Shown piece by piece: positions 1 to 6,780 of a stretch of 8,949 bases of DNA (positions are counted from its first letter, which is position 1; the number at the start of each line of letters is the position of its first letter). The stretch spans positions 1 through 8,949 of the forward strand of contig DYOJ01000083.1 in the NCBI GenBank assembly GCA_020720705.1, written 5' to 3'. The position numbers were made by a program, and so were the translations under genes. The stretch is from Acetofilamentum sp. (GTDB lineage Bacteria; Bacteroidota; Bacteroidia; Bacteroidales; JAADGE01). Under the pieces are notes generated by a model. The model was given only the letters and a program-made list of their open reading frames with translations. It did no database searches and was not told where the DNA came from.

Positions 1-64
1 AAACAAATGATAAGAACTGAATTAATGTCAATTTTTATTTTAAGTTTTTCACTCAATATCTACA
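1..64. other. AT-rich non-coding flank
   Basis: This short AT-rich stretch lies beyond the terminator of the minus-strand cluster. I see no convincing open reading frame, RNA gene or repeat in it. It is probably spacer leading to a gene outside the window. Confidence 0.5.
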
Positions 65-101
65 TAAAAAAACTGTCCGAAATTGTTATAATCGGACAGT
101 T
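65..101 (-). terminator. Intrinsic terminator of the C25 protease gene
   Basis: A perfect 10-bp inverted repeat pairs 71-80 (AACTGTCCGA) with 92-101 (TCGGACAGTT), enclosing an 11-base loop. Read on the minus strand, the second arm runs directly into T residues (complement of the A run ending at 70), giving about seven consecutive T. It begins 24 bases after the protease stop codon at 125-127. The plus-strand side has no comparable T run, so it should act mainly on minus-strand transcripts. It would also end any transcript coming from the upstream ATPase and TOPRIM genes. Confidence 0.9.
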
Positions 102-124
102 CTTTGAGATAGGATGTGATGTAA

Positions 125-3100
125 TTATCTGATAATCAATTTCTGTGTGTATGAATTTGATACGTCTGATATTTTGACCAAATAAACGCCGGCAGATTGA
201 TTTGATAAATCAACATTTGTAAGTTTTGAGTCTGTAAATGTTTTAAAAATCAACTGACCGTTGAGGTTGTAAATAGATATTTCAGCAACATCCGACAAAG
301 TTTCTACTGCAAATAGACCTTTTGACGGATTGGGATATACTTTAAATGAGCCTGAAATAACTCGTTGATTGTCTATAGTTCCGGGTTCAAAAGCTAATTT
401 AATATTCGGGCGAGAAGATGACGTGCCGTCCATATTCGGAGGTGTTTCATAATCAGCAAAGCCATAGATTACAGAGCCCGTAGCAACAGCGGATGCATGT
501 ACTTTGTAAAAATCATCCCCGCCTGTATAAAACCCGTTATCTCCCCAAACAACTTCTATCATCAAATTATCGGTACCGTTGTATTCAAAACCGGATAATT
601 CAAATGTTTGCCAGCCTGTTGTTCCGGGTAAGGTGTAGGTGTCTGCAAAAAATACTTCTTCTGCACTCGTGTTAGGAAGATAGGCAGTTCCGGAACTTTG
701 GCTTGTGTGCATCATTTTAATTGACAAGTTCGACATTGTTCTGTCAGCTATGACGTTAGTTACATCACTGAAATCAAACGACAGCGAAGTTAATTGTTTT
801 GCTGCTCCCAATTCGTTTGACAAGTAAATCATTTGCGATTTATTGTTTTCGAAGTAATTATAAAACGGATAATTTATTGTTTCGATGGTACCTTCTCCGA
901 TAACAAGTTCGTCTGTTACAATAATATAGTTCGTTTTTATTTCCGTTTCGGAATCTCCAAATTCATTTGATGAAACCAAACTTATGGTGTAAGAACCTGA
1001 TATTGAAAATTGAATTTCAGGATTTTGCGAACTTTGGGTAGAACCGTTTACAAAATTTACTCCCGAAGAAGGACTGATTTCCCAAGCCCAAGCTGTTGGC
1101 AGATTGGTTGATAAATCAGTGAAAACTATAAAATTTCCGGACGGAATTAAGGTGGTATTTGCACTGAAATCAGCAACCGGCGGGGTTGAAATCGGATTTA
1201 CTGTGATATAATCCGTTTTGGTAACAGAGCTTGAACCTGACAGATTTTCAACCTCAAGAGAAACTGTGTAAACACCGGTGTTTAAGAATTTTACTTTTGG
1301 ATGTTTACTGTTGGAACTTGTGCCGTTGTTATACTCATAATCAATATTTTCTGTACCGGAAATTGTCCATATCCACTCGCTCGGATAGTTTGTAGATAAA
1401 TCGGTAAATTGTACATTTTCACTCACTGTTACAGTTGTTGCAGATGCCGTAAAGTCAGCAACAGGGGCAACCGGAGTTATTAAATACAATTTGTAATCTT
1501 CCGTTTCGCCGTAACTATATGTCACACATGGAGATATGTCGGAGGCGTCCGTTGTTTCAATAGAAACGATTCTCATAAATTTCGGACCGCTTAAAGCACT
1601 TATCGGAATTGAAATGATGCCTGTAAAAGTAAGGTCTGCGGCAGCGGTGGTTGAAGTATAAACAGTTTCATCGGCGTCATTAAAATCGCCGTCATAGTTC
1701 CAATCAATAAATATTTTAGCCATTTTGGTATAGTTTCCGCCGCAGGTTCCGAGGGACAAGCTGAAATTGAACGATGTGCCGATAATGAATACATCTGTTA
1801 AGCTTTCATCTTCGGTAAAATCGCTATAAGTTGCACAATCTGCTGAGGTGTTGTTTGTTACATTACCAAAACTAAAAGCATCTATCATTGAATCTCCATC
1901 ATATTCGGCACCTGATTCGCAGTACTCCGGAACAAATCCGATAATAATTTCAAAATCTTTTGAGGCAGAATATTGGTCGAAATCACCGCCGGTTGCATCA
2001 AATGTGAGCGTTGCAGGTGTGCCCGGTGCTGTGCTCATGTCGGCAGAAATATTGAACGTAAAACTTTCTGTAACTCCTGATGCAAGTGCTATTGCTGATG
2101 TTTCTGATGTATTTAGAACTAAATCACTTGATATCGAACTTAGGTATGTCAAAATATTTGAAATATCGGCGTTCCCTGTATTTGTCATAGTTATAACAAT
2201 ATCTGCGGTCTCCCCCGGATCAAGAATACCTTCCGCGCCGTCGTTGATAAGAATATTTCCAACTGTAAGTTGCGGAGCATCAATCGGAAGATTTAACATT
2301 GCTGTCCAAGTATCTGTTCCGTCTGTTATCGTTACATCGAATTGAGCAGTGTATCCATAAGGCACATAGTCAGCAACTTCAATATGGAATTTTCCTGAAC
2401 TTGTTGCGGTTCCGTCGTTTCCGGCTATTGTTCCGAAACCAATGGATTCATTTATCGTCAAGGATGTGATGTAGATGTCTGTAGTGGACATGGTAACTGA
2501 GATATTGGTTGCGTTGTCTGGACCCACATTAATGAGTGTAATGTCAATATTTCCTGATTGTCCGTAATCTATGGTCATCAATCCGTTTATGGAATAACTG
2601 TCAAGAACAATATATGCTCCTTCGGGCGAAATAACTGTAATATCTTGTAAATAAGTAACTTTGTTAAAACCGGTTACGGCAAGTGTCATCGTCTCGCCGG
2701 GGTTTACACCCGAAACCGGAATTGAGGCAGTGCCTCCTGCAACAGTTGCTGTTCCGATAATAGCACCGTCTTTGGACAAACAGGCAAAAGCACCGTCAAA
2801 ATCGCAAGAAAATGAAAATGTACTTTGTCCGAAAATGTGTTCTGCGTTGTGTGTAACTGACATCTCGTCAGGGTTGTCGGTACGAACCATTACGGAGGGG
2901 TCGCCAAAGGTTGTCCACGTATCGGTCATTGCATAATCTTGATATTCGTCGTTCATTAAAAACATGCCGTTTACTACAATTCCTGTGAATGTTCGTTTAA
3001 TGTTGTTTTGATACGATTCGACTAAAATATCCACCATTTCATCCTGTGCAGCCATAGGCGGCGACCATGATTGATTGATGGTTGAGGCACATATTGCAAT

Positions 3101-4597
3101 GGCACCTGTGGGTTCGCCACCGTTTTCTGCTCGCATCCACGCTTCACCGAAGCAGGTCATTCCTACAAAATTACCGTTTACACAAGCTACGTCAAAAATG
3201 AAGGGTAACTTGTTGTTATTTGTAAGTGCATTCACGTCATCAACGTCAAAACCTGAACTTACCCAGTAAGTATCGGAGCCGTGCCCGGTATAGGTTATTA
3301 CACCTGCACCTGCATTTAGAGCCGCAGCAACTTGGGCTGCTGTAGCATTTCCGGAGGCATCATTTCCGCCTTGCGAGCCGTCAAAAATTTCGTAACTTGG
3401 TGTATCATAAGTAAATCCGAGCATGTCTGTAAGCATATTACGAGCATGTGTATAGTCTGCTTCACCGTCATCGCCTTGACCGTCACCTTCTGCTGAGGCT
3501 ATACCCATAGCTCGGTTCAAAAATCCGTCGGCAAGTTGGTCTCCTTTTTCATATTCAATAGTACGCAAAACTTGGGTTGCTACGTGCGCTTCATTCTCGG
3601 CGGAAAATCGTCCCACAAAAAATTCTTGATAACTGTCACTTCCCGTAACATACGCATACGCATTGTCGGAGTCGCCGCCTAAACCTCCGCCGGAGTTTGT
3701 CGGAACTTGCGCAGCATCACCGACTAACAGTAAGTATGTCAAGCCGTTGGTATTGTAATAATTTTGAACATACGTTTTAATGGCGGCAGCATTTGCTCCT
3801 GCAGTTGTTTTGCTGACCATGACGGTCGGGCGTCCGATGGTGTTTTTCCAATCCACAAATGGTTGCATTGCCGACATCCAAGCATCATTGCAGATTATCA
3901 ACATATTACCGGATTCTTCCGTAGGTGTGTATCTGCTTTTTTCATCAAAATTCAGGAAATGTGATTTGTAAATTTCCGAGAATTGTTTTTCAACCGAAGC
4001 TAAATTTTGAGTTCTGAGCAATTCGTTCGTTCCTTTGACACGTTCAAAACTGATTTTTACGGTGATTTCCGAATAAACCTTCAAACTTTTAGTTTTCGGA
4101 TTGTACTGGAAAGGATAAATATCAACCGTTTGTCCGCGATAGTCTCGAACGATATAGGGTGTACCCATACCGGCAAGTTTTCCCGGAAAATCTTGGTCGG
4201 TTTCGTATTGTTTTCCGAATTCATAGGGAATTTCGGAGGGTTTGCGGTCGCGAGTAAAATTTCCTTTTGACGGTGCGACCAAGACATTCTCAAACGTAGT
4301 GAATTTGCTGTCGAGCATCTCAATACGGCTCGCCCCCATATCGGGAACGATGACGGATTTCGTAATTTTCGGTACATCAGGAGCACCTTTTTGCAGAAGA
4401 TATGAAGCATTTTCGGCAATCGGCACAAGTGCGTCTCCGTGCGGAGTTGTTACGGTTTTAAAACGGTAATCGTTGAGTGTAAATGTGATAATCATTTCAT
4501 TTTCGGACGATGAAATCACACGCATTTTGTTGTTTTGGGCAGATATCGCTCCAAAAAATAGCAGAAATACTACTATAAAATTAAATTTTTTTAGCAT
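125..4597 (-). CDS. Arginine-gingipain-like C25 cysteine protease with type IX secretion sorting domain
   Basis: Secreted endopeptidase of family C25, predicted to cut after Arg at the cell surface or outside the cell. Order of parts: signal peptide 1-20; gingipain propeptide about 25-222; catalytic domain 223-570; Ig-like domain 575-655, as follows the RgpB catalytic domain; two CARDB-like beta domains about 657-885; GEVED domain about 893-1038 (GETEDY at 1030-1035); two PKD domains about 1046-1134 and 1140-1227; an unnamed beta-rich domain 1232-1405; Por sorting tail 1413-1490 with YPNP at 1421-1424. The catalytic pair is His439 (TGHGS) and Cys472 (DVACVNG). Their 33-residue spacing equals RgpB His211/Cys244. 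Recalled RgpB also aligns Glu152 with Glu370, the Arg-selecting Asp163 with Asp381, Trp284 with Trp511 and Met288 with Met515. Arg222-Tyr223 (YTPTEE) matches the RgpB maturation site. The start is fixed by the signal peptide. The gene lies 16 bases after the TOPRIM gene. Family assignment is near certain; Arg specificity is inferred. Confidence 0.97.
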   Translation of the reverse strand: MLKKFNFIVVFLLFFGAISAQNNKMRVISSSENEMIITFTLNDYRFKTVTTPHGDALVPIAENASYLLQKGAPDVPKITKSVIVPDMGASRIEMLDSKFTTFENVLVAPSKGNFTRDRKPSEIPYEFGKQYETDQDFPGKLAGMGTPYIVRDYRGQTVDIYPFQYNPKTKSLKVYSEITVKISFERVKGTNELLRTQNLASVEKQFSEIYKSHFLNFDEKSRYTPTEESGNMLIICNDAWMSAMQPFVDWKNTIGRPTVMVSKTTAGANAAAIKTYVQNYYNTNGLTYLLLVGDAAQVPTNSGGGLGGDSDNAYAYVTGSDSYQEFFVGRFSAENEAHVATQVLRTIEYEKGDQLADGFLNRAMGIASAEGDGQGDDGEADYTHARNMLTDMLGFTYDTPSYEIFDGSQGGNDASGNATAAQVAAALNAGAGVITYTGHGSDTYWVSSGFDVDDVNALTNNNKLPFIFDVACVNGNFVGMTCFGEAWMRAENGGEPTGAIAICASTINQSWSPPMAAQDEMVDILVESYQNNIKRTFTGIVVNGMFLMNDEYQDYAMTDTWTTFGDPSVMVRTDNPDEMSVTHNAEHIFGQSTFSFSCDFDGAFACLSKDGAIIGTATVAGGTASIPVSGVNPGETMTLAVTGFNKVTYLQDITVISPEGAYIVLDSYSINGLMTIDYGQSGNIDITLINVGPDNATNISVTMSTTDIYITSLTINESIGFGTIAGNDGTATSSGKFHIEVADYVPYGYTAQFDVTITDGTDTWTAMLNLPIDAPQLTVGNILINDGAEGILDPGETADIVITMTNTGNADISNILTYLSSISSDLVLNTSETSAIALASGVTESFTFNISADMSTAPGTPATLTFDATGGDFDQYSASKDFEIIIGFVPEYCESGAEYDGDSMIDAFSFGNVTNNTSADCATYSDFTEDESLTDVFIIGTSFNFSLSLGTCGGNYTKMAKIFIDWNYDGDFNDADETVYTSTTAAADLTFTGIISIPISALSGPKFMRIVSIETTDASDISPCVTYSYGETEDYKLYLITPVAPVADFTASATTVTVSENVQFTDLSTNYPSEWIWTISGTENIDYEYNNGTSSNSKHPKVKFLNTGVYTVSLEVENLSGSSSVTKTDYITVNPISTPPVADFSANTTLIPSGNFIVFTDLSTNLPTAWAWEISPSSGVNFVNGSTQSSQNPEIQFSISGSYTISLVSSNEFGDSETEIKTNYIIVTDELVIGEGTIETINYPFYNYFENNKSQMIYLSNELGAAKQLTSLSFDFSDVTNVIADRTMSNLSIKMMHTSQSSGTAYLPNTSAEEVFFADTYTLPGTTGWQTFELSGFEYNGTDNLMIEVVWGDNGFYTGGDDFYKVHASAVATGSVIYGFADYETPPNMDGTSSSRPNIKLAFEPGTIDNQRVISGSFKVYPNPSKGLFAVETLSDVAEISIYNLNGQLIFKTFTDSKLTNVDLSNQSAGVYLVKISDVSNSYTQKLIIR

Positions 4598-4613
4598 AAA
4601 TAATTTATTTTGA

Positions 4614-5282
4614 TTAAAAAATGAACGGTTTAAAGTATTGTTCCAAATTTGAGTAGAATTGAGAGAAAGAAGTCAGTCGTTTTAGAAGTTTCACATCTAA
4701 TTCAGAACCAATCGGTTGATACAAATCTGAAATTGTCATTTCTCGTCTTCTGCGTTTTGAACGAGAGGCTTGGACTTGTTCAATTATCCTTTGTAAAAGC
4801 TCTTTGGGACGCGAAACTCTCTCCGGATTGTTTGGTAATCTCAACTCTGCAACAGACAACACGGTTCCGATTTTTCTTCGAATTAAATCGGTGTCAGCCA
4901 GCATCCATGCTTCTGTTTCATGAACGGGAATTATCGGAACTATTTCTTTGCAAAGTTCGTAAGTTTGAATACTATTTATATAGTTTATGGCAGGTTCAAT
5001 TCGTTCGCTTAGTGCTCGTTCGTGGGTTTCGGAATCTGCGTCTGCGTGAATAATCAACAAACTCACACCATAGTCATTATGGGCTTTTTTCGCTGCTTCG
5101 GCAACTTGTTCGGGAAATGATAATCCTGATTTTGAGATATGGATTTCAATAAGATTAAAATCAATATCAAAATTAGATTTTTCAAAAATCATTTTTAACG
5201 AATTTTCGATAACAGGCATAAGAAAACGATAGTCTGTCGTCCCTTCTCCAAAAAATCCTATGAACATTTGCGTGTATTTCAT
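4614..5282 (-). CDS. TOPRIM-like DUF4276-type protein, partner of the upstream ATPase
   Basis: A 222-residue cytoplasmic protein with no signal peptide or membrane segment. It resembles the DUF4276 group with a TOPRIM-like metal-binding core. After the first strand comes GEGTTD (Glu13, Asp17), the usual place of the TOPRIM glutamate. A second strand leads to HADAD at 79-83 (Asp81, Asp83), the DxD pair. A third conserved stretch, HETEAWMLAD (121-130), is typical of the group. A strongly basic segment at 174-180 could contact nucleic acid. The ATG overlaps the ATPase stop as ATGA, so the two are surely co-translated. By analogy with OLD-family nucleases, where ATPase and TOPRIM parts are fused, and PARIS, where they are separate, it is probably the nuclease or effector half of the pair. 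This activity is inferred; I know of no characterised close homologue. An AbiL/RloAB-type naming is possible but cannot be decided here. Confidence 0.9.
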   Translation of the reverse strand: MKYTQMFIGFFGEGTTDYRFLMPVIENSLKMIFEKSNFDIDFNLIEIHISKSGLSFPEQVAEAAKKAHNDYGVSLLIIHADADSETHERALSERIEPAINYINSIQTYELCKEIVPIIPVHETEAWMLADTDLIRRKIGTVLSVAELRLPNNPERVSRPKELLQRIIEQVQASRSKRRRREMTISDLYQPIGSELDVKLLKRLTSFSQFYSNLEQYFKPFIF

Positions 5283-6667
5283 AACTGTTCAGATTGTTCG
5301 GGAAGATTCAGAAAGTCTTTTATCATTGTTAATGTAAACTTGTGTTCGGCATCCGAGAAAATCAGTTTATTCTCAGAGTTTTTTTCCACGGGCACAATAC
5401 TTGTTGCCTTAATCGAATAACGTTTGCTGTTTAGAGTAATGATCCGATTTCTTAGTTGGGAGTAAAAAACACTTACAGTCGGGTTGTAAGCTTGATTTTT
5501 TAGATTTCCTATAAATACAGGTGAATGAGTATTAACAATAACCTGACGCAGGTGGTATTCTGTATTTTTAAAATCGGTTGATAAATCATTCAATAATTCT
5601 GTCATAGCTCCTATCCGGTGCGGATGAATACCATTTTCGGGTTCTTCAAAACACAGCAATCCGTTGTGTTTTATATCAGCCTCTATGATGCATAAAGCCA
5701 AAATCCGAAGGGTGCCTTCTGAAAGAACTCTGGATGTGTATTCTTTTTTATCTGTATCTTTTAACTTAATCAGATATTGCTTATTTTCCTTATCGTCAAT
5801 GACATCGGCAATAATAAAACTTGGGATAAATTTTTGCAATCGAGCGGATATCTCTGATGTTACAAAGGTATCGGTAGATTTTAAGCGAAAAAAAGCTCCT
5901 GCCAAATTCTTCCCGCTTTCTGAAATATAATCAGAGCCGTATTCCTTCTTAGTCGGTTGTCTCAAGTCTTCCGGATTAAGTTGCAAAAATTTCCAACTTT
6001 TCATCTCTTCTTTTGCAGCAAGCACGTGCGGAAAGTCAATAGTATCAAAACTACTCAAAACTGTTCTGGTCGCATTTATGAGGGGAAATCTTCTTTTACT
6101 TCCTCCCTGAACACCATCCTGCGGAACTAAGACTGTCGGCACATTTTGCTCTGTTTCTGTCATAATGTATGGCGTTCCTCTTTTGCCTTTGTCCACTTTT
6201 GGTCGCCACTCTTCAACTTTATTTTTATCAATTCTCTTTAACCAAATATCGTCTGCATGCTTTAAGTTTTCTAATTTTTCAGATACCACGTTTAAGTCTT
6301 GTAATTCCAAAGAGTTTGTTATTCTCCTGATTTTCAATTCATAACGTAACCGTGTATATTTCAAGGTTGCTGTGTTGCCCCAAGCATCGCTGACCGTTTT
6401 ATTGACCAACATTTCTACTTCAAAACTCATTTCATCGGCATAGTCAGTTTCGTTATATTGCGTAAATAACTCCGATAGTTCGCCTCGCTGTTCGCCGAAT
6501 GCTTTTTTTATGTTATCAGATGTAGCTAAGGAACTTAAAAGTTTAAAAGCATCAAACAAGTTGCTTTTTCCGGATGCATTCAATCCGGCAATCACCGTAA
6601 ACGGAGAAAATTCCATCTCAAAATCCACCAAAGACTTGAACCCGTTTATCTTTATATATGTTATCAT
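5279..6667 (-). CDS. SMC/RecF-like AAA (AAA_21-type) ATPase
   Basis: A 462-residue cytoplasmic ATPase of the AAA_21/OLD-like type. The N-terminus (ITYIKINGFKSL) is the usual first strand of RecF/SMC heads. Walker A follows at 28-35 (GLNASGKS). The C-terminal half has an ABC-type signature SEGT at 316-319, Walker B LLCFEEPE ending in Glu341-Glu342, and the switch histidine in NTHSP (His381). About 280 residues separate the two halves, without an obvious long coiled coil, and probably form a sensing or dimerisation insert. There is no fused TOPRIM domain; the next gene supplies one. An in-frame ATG at 6710-6712 would add 15 residues, but I prefer 6665-6667. It places the first strand at the N-terminus as in the family, and the best promoter box (6691-6698) lies between the two ATGs, so the longer form would start upstream of its own transcript. 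A defence or toxin role is inferred from the gene pair. Confidence 0.92.
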   Translation of the reverse strand: MITYIKINGFKSLVDFEMEFSPFTVIAGLNASGKSNLFDAFKLLSSLATSDNIKKAFGEQRGELSELFTQYNETDYADEMSFEVEMLVNKTVSDAWGNTATLKYTRLRYELKIRRITNSLELQDLNVVSEKLENLKHADDIWLKRIDKNKVEEWRPKVDKGKRGTPYIMTETEQNVPTVLVPQDGVQGGSKRRFPLINATRTVLSSFDTIDFPHVLAAKEEMKSWKFLQLNPEDLRQPTKKEYGSDYISESGKNLAGAFFRLKSTDTFVTSEISARLQKFIPSFIIADVIDDKENKQYLIKLKDTDKKEYTSRVLSEGTLRILALCIIEADIKHNGLLCFEEPENGIHPHRIGAMTELLNDLSTDFKNTEYHLRQVIVNTHSPVFIGNLKNQAYNPTVSVFYSQLRNRIITLNSKRYSIKATSIVPVEKNSENKLIFSDAEHKFTLTMIKDFLNLPEQSEQL

Positions 6668-6690
6668 TTGCAGTAAAAAACAATTAAAGT

Positions 6691-6723
6691 CAAAGATATG
6701 AAATTTATACAAAATACATACAA
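6691..6723 (-). promoter_or_regulatory. Candidate Bacteroidota-type promoter for the ATPase operon
   Basis: On the minus strand, TATCTTTG (complement of 6691-6698) fits the -7 consensus TAnnTTTG exactly. A TTG (complement of 6721-6723) lies 22 bases upstream, near the long end of the spacing usual for the -33 element. Transcription would start near 6685, leaving a leader of about 18 bases before the ATG at 6667. Predicted from sequence only; in AT-rich DNA such matches also arise by chance. Confidence 0.5.
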
Positions 6724-6740
6724 TATTTCATTCTTTTTTA

Positions 6741-6748
6741 TATTTTTG
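6741..6748 (+). promoter_or_regulatory. Candidate -7 box for dpp11
   Basis: TATTTTTG matches the Bacteroidota -7 consensus TAnnTTTG and lies 32 bases before the dpp11 ATG, giving a leader of roughly 25 bases. No TTG or TTTG is present at the expected -33 distance, so the promoter is either weak, activator-dependent or mis-assigned. Confidence 0.35.
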
Positions 6749-6780
6749 AAAAAAAATTTGTTTCGTCAAAACCAATTATC

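Larger units (their letters stand above)
6668..6780. promoter_or_regulatory. Divergent intergenic regulatory region
   Basis: About 113 very AT-rich bases separate the ATPase start on the minus strand from the dpp11 start on the plus strand. It must hold the start signals of both transcripts. Each direction has one full match to the Bacteroidota -7 box TAnnTTTG, listed separately. I see no riboswitch-like structure or clear operator palindrome. Neither gene has a Shine-Dalgarno sequence, as is usual in this phylum. Confidence 0.7.

Noticed and set aside
1046..1550. DNA-level tandem repeat in the PKD region
   Set aside because: The two PKD units are alike in protein sequence (FTDLSTN) but diverged in DNA, so this is an old domain duplication and not an active repeat.
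1848..2345. 165-codon plus-strand frame inside the C25 gene
   Set aside because: It mirrors the Ser/Thr/Val-rich CARDB-like region of the real gene. The low-complexity translation shows no recognisable motif.
125..4597. Lys-gingipain (Kgp) assignment
   Set aside because: The DVACVNG active-site block, the Tyr-starting mature N-terminus and the S1 Asp match Rgp. Kgp, as I recall it, has a different Cys-Cys active-site segment.
4649..5053. 134-codon plus-strand frame inside the TOPRIM gene
   Set aside because: It is antisense to a gene with clear TOPRIM motifs, and its translation has no domain or conserved pattern.
4598..6780. Mobile insertion carrying the ATPase/TOPRIM pair
   Set aside because: I found no transposase, integrase, terminal inverted repeats or direct repeats at the borders, and no obvious shift in base composition by eye.
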